The notes under the pieces: generated by a model
What the model was told of the DNA's origin: nothing
Seen by the model: only the letters and a program-made list of their open reading frames with translations
Database searches by the model: none
DNA from: a virus
Direction: 5' to 3' (one strand)
DNA length: 40,005 nt
IMG/VR virus record: IMGVR_UViG_3300028563_000039
Location: 1 to 40,005 of that record
Part shown: positions 23,672 through 31,872 of the stretch, in pieces
Numbering within the stretch: the stretch's first letter is position 1
How the letters are laid out: every line of letters begins with the position of its first letter
Made by a program: the position numbers and the translations under genes

Positions 23672-23906
23672 GTACGTCGAATATCCGTTACTGCCTAAGT
23701 CAATCGTTAAATACGTAATTTTACGACAACAAATGTTTGTTGCATACGATCGAAATAAAGACGACGGAACGTCTTACGAGGCGTGGTACTTGACTAACAA
23801 TCACAATGATAACTTTGTGTTGTCATATAAATCTGCGATTGATGCACAAAGACACACAATATCAGGAGACACAATTCGAATAATCATTGACGATGTGTTG
23901 GTGTGA
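23661..23906 (+). CDS. Small hypothetical protein (81 aa)
   Basis: Starts inside the end of the dehydrogenase gene; ATG at 23661 or 23652. Aromatic-rich (MFVAYDRNKDDGTSYEAWYL). No family recognised. Confidence 0.5.
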   Translation: MEHEYVEYPLLPKSIVKYVILRQQMFVAYDRNKDDGTSYEAWYLTNNHNDNFVLSYKSAIDAQRHTISGDTIRIIIDDVLV

Positions 23907-23909
23907 ACA

Positions 23910-23917
23910 ATACTTAT
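23910..23917 (+). promoter_or_regulatory. ATACTTAT box (candidate late promoter)
   Basis: Lies 4 bp before the start at 23922, too close for a Shine-Dalgarno. Confidence 0.45.
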
Positions 23918-23921
23918 TATT

Positions 23922-24761
23922 ATGAACTTATTACGTCAATATATTAAAGAATCAATAATGTTTCTTGAAAAAGATCCGGACGTACTTGAATATAAAAATA
24001 GTGATACATGGTATGATAAAGGAAAATACATCGGATCTGACGATGCATGGCATTCAAAAGCAATTGTTCATGTGTTTGTTGAACCAGATGGACAAAGAAT
24101 AGCACGTGCAAAAATTAATGGACACTGGAAAGCATGGCATTATGATGGTATATTAGGAAAAGCAAAAAAAGAAAAACCACTTCCAATATTAGACAAGAAA
24201 TATAAAAATTATAATTGGTATCATCTTTCACAAAATGATCTTGGAGCGTCATTCACATTTATTCCAAGAATACCAAAACATCCAATGAATGCTAATGGCG
24301 GGATGATAGAAGATGATTTTTCCGTACGAACAAGTTGGGCACCCGACATAAAAAGTGCGTTAGATGCTTTATACGGTGCGATTGGTGAAGATAAAGTATT
24401 ATATGTGTATGCAACCAATAAATTACCAGGCGAAGTTGACGTAGAAAAAAACTTTGATGATGCACCGTCATCTCCCGGAAACGAATATGGCGAAGATTTT
24501 GATGTCAATAAGTTTGTTAGGTGGGGAAAAGAAGAAGGCTTGTCACAAGAGCTGTTAGAACCTCCAGAAGGTGCAGAAGCAATACGAGCGTTGAAAGGAC
24601 AGGTACCCGATAGTCCTAAAACACATGAACACTGGGCAACCGAACCAGTAAAAGCAATAAAAATAGGAATGCTAAAGTTTGATCGAGGCAAACCCTATGT
24701 TGAAAATCGTTCACAACACGATGTCGGGAGACATATTTTGAATGATACTTATTTGTTGTAA
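23922..24761 (+). CDS. Candidate capsid-targeted protein, paralogue A (279 aa)
   Basis: N-terminus MNLLRQYIKES contains I8-K9-E10, like T4 capsid-targeting sequences cut by gp21. From residue about 98 it shares a domain with the protein at 28099: YHLSQNDLGASFTFIPRIP, then IEDDF..R.SWA, YVYA.N.LPG.VDVE, PSSPGNEYGEDF and THEHWAT. Residues 20-90 are a Trp-rich segment missing in the paralogue. The common domain is not identified; packaged ADP-ribosyltransferase-type effectors such as T4 Alt are a loose analogy only. It ends by overlapping the first base of the gp13 remnant. Confidence 0.65.
   Translation: MNLLRQYIKESIMFLEKDPDVLEYKNSDTWYDKGKYIGSDDAWHSKAIVHVFVEPDGQRIARAKINGHWKAWHYDGILGKAKKEKPLPILDKKYKNYNWYHLSQNDLGASFTFIPRIPKHPMNANGGMIEDDFSVRTSWAPDIKSALDALYGAIGEDKVLYVYATNKLPGEVDVEKNFDDAPSSPGNEYGEDFDVNKFVRWGKEEGLSQELLEPPEGAEAIRALKGQVPDSPKTHEHWATEPVKAIKIGMLKFDRGKPYVENRSQHDVGRHILNDTYLL
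24745..24752 (+). promoter_or_regulatory. ATACTTAT box (candidate late promoter)
   Basis: Inside the end of paralogue A and 8 bp before the gp13-remnant start, the same arrangement as before the intact gp13-like gene. Confidence 0.4.
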
Positions 24762-24928
24762 TGACGACATTTGCTCAAACTGTCCATCCCACGCCGTTCG
24801 AATATTTTTCCAGCGATCCAGCATTTATTGCAGATGCTGATGGAATGGCAACTTTTGTGCTCCGTCGCTTAGGAAATGACTCGCTCAGCGTCGAGCTAAG
24901 TAAAAAAGAAATTTTCACGAATATATAA
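24761..24928 (+). pseudogene. Truncated duplicate of the gp13-like neck gene 5' end
   Basis: Encodes 55 residues (MTTFAQTVHPTPFEYF..., ...DADGMATFVLRRLGND...VELSKKEI) that match the first 51 residues of the neck protein at 25818, then ends IFTNI-stop. The match covers start codon and upstream box. Third-position differences are many, so it is not a recent copy or assembly error. It looks like the left scar of a recombination or insertion that brought in the two genes at 24945 and 25259. It could still be translated. Confidence 0.8.
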
Positions 24929-24944
24929 TCTATTAGGAGACAGT

Positions 24945-25259
24945 ATGAAAATCACAGAAGCACAGTTACGATGTATAATTCGACAAGAAATTAAAGGTTC
25001 AAAGAAAAGCATTCGAGAGGGTTCTGCGCCACCAAACTCTGTATCAAAGGTTGCAAGTTTGATAAACAGCGTCTTATTTTCAGACAGTCACATCACGGTT
25101 GACGTAAAAGAATTAGAGGCTGCGTTGAACGCTGACAAAGAAGTAGTCGGACGTTTTCCGACAGAGGGTGAAGTCGACGATATTGTGATGGGCGGCGACG
25201 ACGGCTTGAAGGCTAGCATGTTCCCGACGGTGTCAAATTTGTTAGCAAGCCAATTCTAA
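24945..25259 (+). CDS. Candidate capsid-targeted small protein (104 aa)
   Basis: Strong AGGAGA Shine-Dalgarno just before ATG. N-terminus MKITEAQLRCIIRQEIKG has the L8-R9...I12 signature, and I23-R24-E25 gives a gp21-type site. The rest is acidic and helical (VDVKELEAALNADKEVVG). No fold recognised. Lies between the gp13 remnant and the intact gene. Confidence 0.6.
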   Translation: MKITEAQLRCIIRQEIKGSKKSIREGSAPPNSVSKVASLINSVLFSDSHITVDVKELEAALNADKEVVGRFPTEGEVDDIVMGGDDGLKASMFPTVSNLLASQF

Positions 25260-25804
25260 TGTTAATAACAATTAAAACGCTTCGATCTCTCATTAGGGAA
25301 ACAATTGACAACACGTTCACGAATAAAAAACGTGAAAGAGACGAAGCGTTAGAATTGTTAAAACAAAAGCATCCTGACGTCATTGTAGACGACGTGTATT
25401 TTTCGCTGTTGTATAGCACACAGTCATTGTTAGACAACGAAAAACTAAAAAGAATGGGTGTCGACAAAAATGAATTGAAACACGTGTTAGACACTGAACC
25501 TGCAAATAAATTTTGGAACGTTGAAACAACTGAAGATGATTTACGAATTTATCGAATTTTAGAAAAACAAAAGTTACTATCAGGAGAGAAAATAGCAAAA
25601 GCAGGTGCTGTCAAAGTTGGTGACACGCTCGTACACAGAAAAAATCAAAATGTTGAATACGATCCTTGGCCCGTTGGTTTGTTTCAAGTCGAAAAGATAA
25701 AACATCGTGGCGGCGAGGTTTCAATTTATGTTGTCGATGAAAACGGTAAAAAAGATCAATTCGATCTTGAGACAAACGAGACAATAATCGTTAGAAAAAC
25801 GTGA
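25259..25804 (+). CDS. Candidate capsid-targeted protein (181 aa)
   Basis: ATG overlaps the previous stop. N-terminus MLITIKTLRSLIRET has L8-R9 and I12-R13-E14, exactly as in the protein at 28099. The middle is charged and helical. The C-terminus (VKVGDTLVHRKNQNVEYD... LFQVEKIKHRGGEVSIYVV) looks like a small SH3-like barrel. Function unknown. Confidence 0.6.
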   Translation: MLITIKTLRSLIRETIDNTFTNKKRERDEALELLKQKHPDVIVDDVYFSLLYSTQSLLDNEKLKRMGVDKNELKHVLDTEPANKFWNVETTEDDLRIYRILEKQKLLSGEKIAKAGAVKVGDTLVHRKNQNVEYDPWPVGLFQVEKIKHRGGEVSIYVVDENGKKDQFDLETNETIIVRKT

Positions 25805-25811
25805 TACTTAT
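25804..25811 (+). promoter_or_regulatory. ATACTTAT box (candidate late promoter)
   Basis: Ends 6 bp before the gp13-like start at 25818; no Shine-Dalgarno between. Confidence 0.45.
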
Positions 25812-25817
25812 ATCTAA

Positions 25818-27014
25818 ATGACAACATTCGCGCAAACTGTGCATCCCACTTGCTTCGGGTACTTCGACGCAGACCAATCCTTCATTTCAGATGCCGATGG
25901 GATGGCAACGTTTGTTCTACGTCGCCTAGGAAACGATGTTTTAAACGTCGAACTTTCGAAAAAAGAGATTTGGGCGTGTTTTGAAGAGGCAACGCTTGAG
26001 TACGGCCGCCTCGTCAATGAGATGCGCGCACAGTCTGAGCTCGTTAACGTGCTCGGAATGCCGACGGGCTCAACGGACCTAACGAACACGTACCTGCGCC
26101 CGACAATGGAATACCTGTTCAGGCTCGCAGATCCGTACGCAACCGCGGCAGGCGTGGGTGGAAACTACGATGCAACACTCGGGTACATAAATTTGAAATC
26201 AGGTGTTCAAGACTACAGCCTTTATGATGATTTGTACAATGCAGAAGTTCCCACACCAACACTGATGTACAACACGCAGGAAGCCGGAATGCGCGGCAAG
26301 ATAACAGTTCAAGAGGTGTTTCATTTTGAACCATTTGCGGCACAACAGTTCTTGTTGAACGCGTCGAACGTGACGAACTTCTTGGCGTCTAACTTCAACT
26401 ATGAGAGTTACGTAAACAGCACAATATTCTACGTGTTGCCTGTGTTTGAAGACGTGCTTCGAAGGCAAATGTTGGAGACGGCGTTTAGAGTTCGCAGGAG
26501 CAATTACTCATGGGAGATCATAGGGAGCAAAATACGACTGTATCCGATTCCTGTTAGTGATTCGCAGATGGGAAAAGTTTACATCAAGGTGTTTAATGGT
26601 CAGATGAATTCGTTGAACAGCTCAATTGGTGGAAACCAAGGTGGAGATGACACAATCTATGGGATTAACGGACCTGCTAACGCGCCGTATTCAATAGTAC
26701 AATATGCTTCAATCACAAGTCCAGGAAGACAGTGGGTGCGAGAATATACACTTGCATTATCACGTGAGACACTCGGGTTAACTCGTGCCAAGTTCACTCA
26801 ACTTCCAATTCCAGGAGACAATGTAACGTTGAATGGACCTGAGTTGATTTCACAAGGTAGAGAAGATCAAGCGAGACTAAGAGACAAATTAGTAGAGTGG
26901 TTACAAAACTTTAGTTCAGCAAAACTCCTCGAGCAACAAGCTTCGATCGCAACTTCAATGCAACTATTGTTGAAATCGATACCCTTCCCAAAGGGAAGCA
27001 TCAGAATATTTTAA
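25818..27014 (+). CDS. Neck / head-completion protein (gp13-like, 398 aa)
   Basis: N-terminal FVLRRLGNDVLNVELSKKEI followed by an EEATLEYGRLVNEM helix matches the LRRLG...VEL...QI...DEAL pattern of gp13-type proteins of T4-like phages, which cap the filled head with gp14 before tail attachment. The C-terminal half has SWEIIGSKIRLYPIP and YTLALSRETLGLTRAKF. T4 gp13 is about 309 residues, so this is longer. GC is higher in the first third. An ATACTTAT box lies 6 bp upstream and a diverged fragment of its 5' end at 24761. Confidence 0.75.
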   Translation: MTTFAQTVHPTCFGYFDADQSFISDADGMATFVLRRLGNDVLNVELSKKEIWACFEEATLEYGRLVNEMRAQSELVNVLGMPTGSTDLTNTYLRPTMEYLFRLADPYATAAGVGGNYDATLGYINLKSGVQDYSLYDDLYNAEVPTPTLMYNTQEAGMRGKITVQEVFHFEPFAAQQFLLNASNVTNFLASNFNYESYVNSTIFYVLPVFEDVLRRQMLETAFRVRRSNYSWEIIGSKIRLYPIPVSDSQMGKVYIKVFNGQMNSLNSSIGGNQGGDDTIYGINGPANAPYSIVQYASITSPGRQWVREYTLALSRETLGLTRAKFTQLPIPGDNVTLNGPELISQGREDQARLRDKLVEWLQNFSSAKLLEQQASIATSMQLLLKSIPFPKGSIRIF

Positions 27015-27055
27015 TTTTTGTGTACGTTTGAAGTGTAATTTCATACAATTAAATA

Positions 27056-28066
27056 ATGAATGAAAAAACGCCACTTGAGAAATATCTTCAACTTATTGAA
27101 TATTGGAAAGTAAACATCCCTATTTTTACAACGAAAAAACACGTTGGGTATGAAGCGCATCATCCAATTCCAAAATCTTTTCGAAAAATTAAACAGGAAT
27201 TTAAAAATGAAATCACGTTTCAACTTGAAAAATTTTATTCAATAAATGAAGTAGTGATTGTTCCATATCATATTCATTTTGAATTACATACGTTACTTGT
27301 TGAAATATTTCCTAAACAATCTCAGGAATGGTTCAAAATGAACAATACGATGTTTTGGTTGTTAGGAAATAATAAAATCGATAAATACCAAATTTCTTCG
27401 GAAGATTATACACAAATAAAAACTCGTGCAATCGAAGCGCTTAGTATGCTGAAGGCTACTCCTGAAGGAAAAATAAAATCACATAATGCGAATTTGGGTA
27501 GAAAGCCGACAGATGAAGCGCGCAAAAATATGAGTGTTGCTCAACTAATTGTACAAAATCGTTCTGAATTAAAAGAGAAATCTAAAAATAGAACTGAATT
27601 GTGGAAAAATGATGATTATCGTAAAAGTGTAAAAATTGCGATGAAAGCCGGTCACACTGATGAAGTTCGTAAGAAAAAAAGTATTGCTCAAAAAATTACA
27701 CAAAATCTTCCTGAAGTGAGAATGAAAACAGCTGAAACGAATGGAAAGATTGAAGTGTATGAAAAAAGATCAATTGCGATTTCAAAATCATTTGAAAAAC
27801 GCGACAAAGATATAACAATCAAACGTATGCAGGATGCGAATATTGAACGTTTTAAAGATCTAAAAGAACGTGAAAAAGCAAGCAAAAAACCAAAACTTTT
27901 CTTTGTATTACGACGTATGGCAAAACGATTAGCAACAATATTTGACATTGAAGATGTCAAAATAACGTCGAGTATTTCAGTAAATCGAATTTCAAAATTA
28001 TACGTACACAAACAAGGTGTCATTCCTCGAAAATTGAAGTCAAAAGTTATCTCTCACAAAATTTGA
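27056..28066 (+). CDS. Free-standing HNH homing endonuclease with NUMOD3-like repeats (336 aa)
   Basis: HNH signature YEAHHPIPKSF near residue 35, then INEVVIVPYHIHFELHTLL. The middle carries repeated short basic helices (NLGRKPTDEARKNMSVAQL, then GHTDEVRKKKSIAQK) typical of NUMOD3 DNA-binding modules, and the C-terminus is basic. Such enzymes spread into neighbouring sites of related phages. It sits directly after the gp13-like gene and is very AT-rich, as expected for a mobile gene. Different family from the endonuclease behind the capsid gene. Confidence 0.8.
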   Translation: MNEKTPLEKYLQLIEYWKVNIPIFTTKKHVGYEAHHPIPKSFRKIKQEFKNEITFQLEKFYSINEVVIVPYHIHFELHTLLVEIFPKQSQEWFKMNNTMFWLLGNNKIDKYQISSEDYTQIKTRAIEALSMLKATPEGKIKSHNANLGRKPTDEARKNMSVAQLIVQNRSELKEKSKNRTELWKNDDYRKSVKIAMKAGHTDEVRKKKSIAQKITQNLPEVRMKTAETNGKIEVYEKRSIAISKSFEKRDKDITIKRMQDANIERFKDLKEREKASKKPKLFFVLRRMAKRLATIFDIEDVKITSSISVNRISKLYVHKQGVIPRKLKSKVISHKI

Positions 28067-28085
28067 CGGGTTTTTCTTTCAAAGT

Positions 28086-28093
28086 ATATTTAT
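28086..28093 (+). promoter_or_regulatory. ATATTTAT box (candidate late promoter)
   Basis: Five bp before the start at 28099, after the homing endonuclease stop. Confidence 0.4.
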
Positions 28094-28098
28094 TTTGT

Positions 28099-28698
28099 AT
28101 GTTTCTTACGATTGCAAAATTACGTTCTCTTATTCGTGAAGGTATTGAGGAAGATTTTAAGTATTTTCATTTGTCATCAAAAGATTTGGGAGAAACATTT
28201 ACATTCACGCCACGTTTGCCAAGATTTCCGTATGTAGACGACAATCAGGACGTGATTGAGGACGATTTCACTCCTCGAGTTTCATGGGCGAAGAGCGTAG
28301 ACGACGCATTGAAGGCATTACATCCTAACGATTCCGGAATATTTTACGTTTATGCTGTGAATTCGTTACCTGGACACGTTGACGTTGAAGAGACTTCAGA
28401 GAATGGACCGAGTTCGCCTGAAAACGATTACGGTCCCGACTTTGTTTTAAGTAAGTACATTAATTGGGCAACTGAAAATGACGTTGAAGTTTATAAAAAA
28501 GGAAATACAATAATTGACGTTGAAGACTGCGTTCCTGATGCAGAAGAAACACACGAACAATGGGCGACAAAACCTATCACTGCAAAACAGGTAGCGATAA
28601 TTTATTCAAATGGAAATAAGTGGAAAGAGTTGTCGCAAGAGGAGATGTCAAAGATTGGAAAACCAAAAGATTTCGAACGAATCACAAAGTTGAAATAG
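28099..28698 (+). CDS. Candidate capsid-targeted protein, paralogue B (199 aa)
   Basis: ATG at 28099 is chosen over an upstream TTG (28063) because it gives MFLTIAKLRSLIREG, with L8-R9 and I12-R13-E14 as in the protein at 25259. After a short linker it shares the domain of the protein at 23922: FHLSSKDLGETFTFTPRLP, IEDDFTPRVSWA, YVYAVNSLPGHVDVE, GPSSPENDYGPDF and THEQWAT. The paralogues flank the gp13 region on both sides. Domain identity unknown. Confidence 0.65.
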   Translation: MFLTIAKLRSLIREGIEEDFKYFHLSSKDLGETFTFTPRLPRFPYVDDNQDVIEDDFTPRVSWAKSVDDALKALHPNDSGIFYVYAVNSLPGHVDVEETSENGPSSPENDYGPDFVLSKYINWATENDVEVYKKGNTIIDVEDCVPDAEETHEQWATKPITAKQVAIIYSNGNKWKELSQEEMSKIGKPKDFERITKLK

Positions 28699-28702
28699 TT
28701 AT
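28695..28702 (+). promoter_or_regulatory. ATAGTTAT box (candidate late promoter)
   Basis: Overlaps the previous stop codon and ends 4 bp before the papain-like start at 28707. Confidence 0.4.
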
Positions 28703-28706
28703 TTGC

Positions 28707-29513
28707 ATGTCCAACCACAAGTACGGGTGCATTCGAGATACACAGGATACGCGAGATTTTACGCAAAGCGCGTCAGTGATTGAACATGTGTCGATCTACG
28801 CGCATAATTTTGGCGTCGCATTAGGGTTGACTAAACCAAAAACCGTTGATTTACGATCAAAGTTACCGCCTGTGTACGATCAATTAAATACGGGATCATG
28901 CACTGCAAATGCGATCTCGGCAATACTCGCATATGTCTATGCAATGGAAAAATTGAAAGTTTTTATCCCGTCGCGGTTGTTCATATACTATAATGAGCGA
29001 GAAATGGAAGGAACAGTCAATTCTGATGACGGCGCTCAAATACGTGATGGCATCAAATCAGTTGCAAAGCAAGGTGTGTGTGATGAGGTGAAGTGGCCAT
29101 ATATTGAAAGCAAATTTGCCGTAAAGCCACCGATCGATTGTTACAAACAAGCTTCGCAGCACGTTGCGATTCAATATTATCGTATCGACAATAAATCGTT
29201 GAACAGTCTCAAAGCTTGTCTTGATGCAAATGCCGCAGTCGTGTTTGGCATTACGCTGTATGAGAGCTTTGAGAAGGGCGATTGGTCAGAGACAACGTGC
29301 GTGATGCCGTTTCCAAACGTGAAGAATGAAGAGGAAATTGGCGGGCATTGTATGTTAATCTGCGGCTATGATGACAAAAAGAAAGTTTTTCTCGTAAGGA
29401 ACTCATGGTGTAAAGATTGGTGTAAGAATGAAGGTGGTTACTGCTGGATCCCGTTTTCTATCATGACGAGTGATATGGTAAGTGACTGTTGGACTATAAC
29501 CATTGCAAAGTGA
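28707..29513 (+). CDS. Papain-like (C1A) cysteine protease (268 aa)
   Basis: ATG at 28707 preferred to an ORF start inside the previous gene. Oxyanion Gln and nucleophile in YDQLNTGSCTANAIS (Q59, C65), His in GGHCMLICGYDD (H214) and Asn in VRNSWCKDWC (N232) form the full papain triad. The VDLRSKLPPVYDQLNTGSC lead resembles mature C1A N-termini; no signal peptide or long propeptide is seen. It may act in the host cytoplasm, on virion proteins, or on the cell wall or an envelope if released. Such proteases are uncommon in T4-like phages. Confidence 0.85.
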   Translation: MSNHKYGCIRDTQDTRDFTQSASVIEHVSIYAHNFGVALGLTKPKTVDLRSKLPPVYDQLNTGSCTANAISAILAYVYAMEKLKVFIPSRLFIYYNEREMEGTVNSDDGAQIRDGIKSVAKQGVCDEVKWPYIESKFAVKPPIDCYKQASQHVAIQYYRIDNKSLNSLKACLDANAAVVFGITLYESFEKGDWSETTCVMPFPNVKNEEEIGGHCMLICGYDDKKKVFLVRNSWCKDWCKNEGGYCWIPFSIMTSDMVSDCWTITIAK

Positions 29514-29558
29514 GAATATTCATCTGAGTTATAAGACGTTTTTATTTATGCGAAGAAT

Positions 29559-30083
29559 ATGTTTAAACTGTTGTTGATTACGACTTTATTTATCAGTGCG
29601 TGTTTTCCAATACGATGGACGCATCCAACGATTATGTCGTTCAATGATCAACTTTTACCAACATATGTGTGTGCAAACGTTCCAAGTGAGCAGTTTGACG
29701 CAGTAAAAATTGCATTCGAAGAATGGAACGTTGCATTGGCTTTGTGGAAGCGGTTTGTCGTTGTTAAAGATGTACAAAGTGGATGTTCATACTTTGTGAA
29801 TGAAACAAAAATCAATCAATGCAGCGGCGATTCAGCAATTGCGTGTGCTAACGAAATTGGCGGGAACACAATATTTCTAAATTACGGTAAATACGAAAAA
29901 GCAACAAAAAACATTGTCATGCACGAAATTGCTCACACGTTGGGTGCGCAACACGTATCTGACACGTTAATGAACGAAACGTACGATAAATACACGTATG
30001 AGTGTCCTGACGTGACAACAGTTGCGCAGGTGGCGGCCTATAATCGGCTGAATTTGGCGACGTTGTCGTGGTGTTATAGGTGA
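29559..30083 (+). CDS. Matrixin-like zinc metalloprotease lipoprotein (174 aa)
   Basis: N-terminal MFKLLLITTLFISAC is a lipoprotein signal with lipobox Cys15. The metzincin motif HEIAHTLGAQH is at 122-132, with a Met-turn residue at M138 (SDTLMNETY). The protein should be exported and lipid-anchored in the host envelope, where it could cut envelope or extracellular proteins. Several Cys suggest disulfides. Not a known T4 gene. Confidence 0.8.
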   Translation: MFKLLLITTLFISACFPIRWTHPTIMSFNDQLLPTYVCANVPSEQFDAVKIAFEEWNVALALWKRFVVVKDVQSGCSYFVNETKINQCSGDSAIACANEIGGNTIFLNYGKYEKATKNIVMHEIAHTLGAQHVSDTLMNETYDKYTYECPDVTTVAQVAAYNRLNLATLSWCYR

Positions 30084-30091
30084 ATACTTAT
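30084..30091 (+). promoter_or_regulatory. ATACTTAT box (candidate late promoter)
   Basis: Directly after the metalloprotease stop and 4 bp before the gp14-like start at 30096. Confidence 0.45.
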
Positions 30092-30095
30092 TGTC

Positions 30096-30761
30096 ATGCC
30101 ACGTCTCTTTGTTGGACAAAAAGAAATTAATTTTCTTGCGGATATTACGAAAGAGCTCACGCACGACGTTGTGGGAACAGAAATCGTTTATTATCCCATC
30201 AATGAACTCAAAACAAAGACGCACGGCATCTATAACGAAAGTTCTGCAAAAGTATTCGACAATCCAATTCGAATAGCAGCGCTCATTGACACGACAAATC
30301 AACAACAGACTACGACGGGGAAATTCGGAGTCGATGCGCACTGGACAATCGAAGTCTATATTCAGTATAGAGATTTGTTAGACAGGGGAATAAATTGTAA
30401 CGTCGGCGACATGTTTTCTTTTTCTGACGTGTTTTATCGTGTTGACGATAAGGTGATACTGAAGTCAAGCTTTGGGCTTCCCGAGTACCGCAATTCAATA
30501 AAGATCACCGGTGGGAAGGCTCGTGAGACTGAGTTTCAGGCGCTCATTCAGGGCCCAACAGACGAGAAGTACACCGACGCAGATGCTGTGCAAAAAGTTT
30601 TTGTTCAGGAAAGAGGGTTTTCTGAAAATTCACAAGGCAAGACTGGCGACAAACGTGCAATGATTGAGAATGGAATTTTGGAATTACCTCCCGACGGGCC
30701 CAAAGAGGTGTCACCACGTGGCAACGACGAAGATACAGGCAGTTCATTCTACACCGATTAG
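30096..30761 (+). CDS. Neck protein (gp14-like, 221 aa)
   Basis: Pattern matches gp14: FLADITKELTHDVVGTEIVYYP, then IYNESSAKVFDNPIRIAALI, KFGVDAHWTIEVYIQYRDLL, VGDMFSFSDVFYRVDD and EYRNSIKITGGKARETEF. T4 gp14 (256 aa) has the equivalent ECYYVPRE, NFGMQVQDEVTLSI, EGDLIYFPMDNSLFEI and ITAGKF blocks. It should join gp13 on the head neck. The C-terminus is acidic. gp13 and gp14 genes are separated here by about 3 kb of accessory genes. Confidence 0.75.
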   Translation: MPRLFVGQKEINFLADITKELTHDVVGTEIVYYPINELKTKTHGIYNESSAKVFDNPIRIAALIDTTNQQQTTTGKFGVDAHWTIEVYIQYRDLLDRGINCNVGDMFSFSDVFYRVDDKVILKSSFGLPEYRNSIKITGGKARETEFQALIQGPTDEKYTDADAVQKVFVQERGFSENSQGKTGDKRAMIENGILELPPDGPKEVSPRGNDEDTGSSFYTD

Positions 30762-30795
30762 TGTACGAACGTAATGTCATAATTTATATTATTAT

Positions 30796-31041
30796 ATGAT
30801 AAAGTTAAACATACGAGTTCAGTCATCTCTTTTGGAGATACAAAATCCCACAAAGTTCATAACGTTGGATATACCAGACAATTGTAATGATATTTTGTTG
30901 ATCTTAGAAAAGGATGCGCTCGCCGCGCGCGTCCGTGGTGAAACGACTTTTGATGATAAAGGTCACGAGGTAATTGATTTCAATATTGTAAAGCTTGCGG
31001 GTGTAAAGTCAGGAACAAAGCTTGCAACTATCGATGTGTAA
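30796..31041 (+). CDS. Small hypothetical protein (81 aa)
   Basis: Beta-rich sequence (MIKLNIRVQSSLLEIQNPTK... ITLDIPDNCNDILLILE). Preceded by an A/T-rich stretch without a clear Shine-Dalgarno. No family recognised. Confidence 0.5.
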   Translation: MIKLNIRVQSSLLEIQNPTKFITLDIPDNCNDILLILEKDALAARVRGETTFDDKGHEVIDFNIVKLAGVKSGTKLATIDV

Positions 31042-31070
31042 CATTTTGTGATTTGTGATAATATGCTGAT

Positions 31071-31319
31071 ATGAAGTCAATCACAATTTTTTCAGTGTTT
31101 CTATCATTATTTTTGGGTGTAAACGTTTGCGTCGCTCCTGCTTCTGCACACAATGATTGCACTGGTGACAGAAATTCAACGTCATGTTCGTGTCCTGAAA
31201 TTCGCCACGATGAATTTGTGATCGCACCTTGCAATGCAACGTGTTATGAACCACGCTCTGCGCAGTGTTCGTGCAACACGTCACGAAACGCAAACGAATG
31301 TAGCTGCGTTCAGTATTGA
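31071..31319 (+). CDS. Secreted Cys-rich small protein (82 aa)
   Basis: Sec-type signal peptide (MKSITIFSVFLSLFLGVNVC... cleavage after ASA, residue 26). The mature part of 56 residues holds nine Cys, many as CxC (SCSC, CSC), so it is probably disulfide-bonded or metal-binding outside the cytoplasm. Unknown function; envelope or periplasm target inferred. Confidence 0.65.
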   Translation: MKSITIFSVFLSLFLGVNVCVAPASAHNDCTGDRNSTSCSCPEIRHDEFVIAPCNATCYEPRSAQCSCNTSRNANECSCVQY

Positions 31320-31332
31320 CAGGAGTTATAAT

Positions 31333-31872
31333 TTGAAAAAGTTTTTTGTTCCCGCGTTGTTTGCGTTGACATTATCAAGTGCTGCCTTTGCAGATGGTCC
31401 AACTTTACGAGAGACATCGCTTTTTATAAAGCAAAAAGTAAACGAAATTAGGCCAGATGCATTCTCTAACGATGAGAAACAAAATTCAAGTCTACATGAT
31501 TACGCTGCAAACGTGTATTTTGTTGGGTTCGATGCGCCTCAATGTGATGACGCTGCGTTTTTGTTTAAAACGTCAGGTGGATTGACATGTCGTGGAGAAC
31601 AAGACAAATCATATTCGAGAGTAGACATACAAAACGTTAAGTATGTAACTTACGTTTACTTTCCCGAAAGTAATTCGTCAAGAATTGAAATAAGATTTAT
31701 CGATCCGATCAATTTTGGTATCACCGCAGCGGTTGATGATCAGTGTGATTACATGTCAATAACAACTGACGCGTTATATTTACATTCTTCGTATAATGGA
31801 ATAATGAGTCAAATCGGCAATGCGCTGAAATACATACATGACATGTGTCCAGCAAAGAAAGAGCTATTTTGA
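31333..31872 (+). CDS. Exported hypothetical protein (179 aa)
   Basis: TTG start supported by AGGAG at 31321-31325. It gives a signal peptide KKFFVPALFALTLSSAAFA followed by DGPT. The mature protein has a few Cys and a ..DDQCDYMSITTDALYLHS.. region. Periplasmic or secreted; unknown function. An ATG-led extension (31234) would destroy the signal peptide layout and is rejected. Confidence 0.65.
   Translation: MKKFFVPALFALTLSSAAFADGPTLRETSLFIKQKVNEIRPDAFSNDEKQNSSLHDYAANVYFVGFDAPQCDDAAFLFKTSGGLTCRGEQDKSYSRVDIQNVKYVTYVYFPESNSSRIEIRFIDPINFGITAAVDDQCDYMSITTDALYLHSSYNGIMSQIGNALKYIHDMCPAKKELF

Noticed and set aside
24221-24691. A 156-residue minus-strand ORF
   Set aside because: Antisense shadow of paralogue A, whose protein sequence is conserved with the paralogue at 28099.
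24761-24928. Assembly duplication of the gp13-like 5' end
   Set aside because: The copies differ at many synonymous and some amino acid positions, so they are not copies of the same reads.
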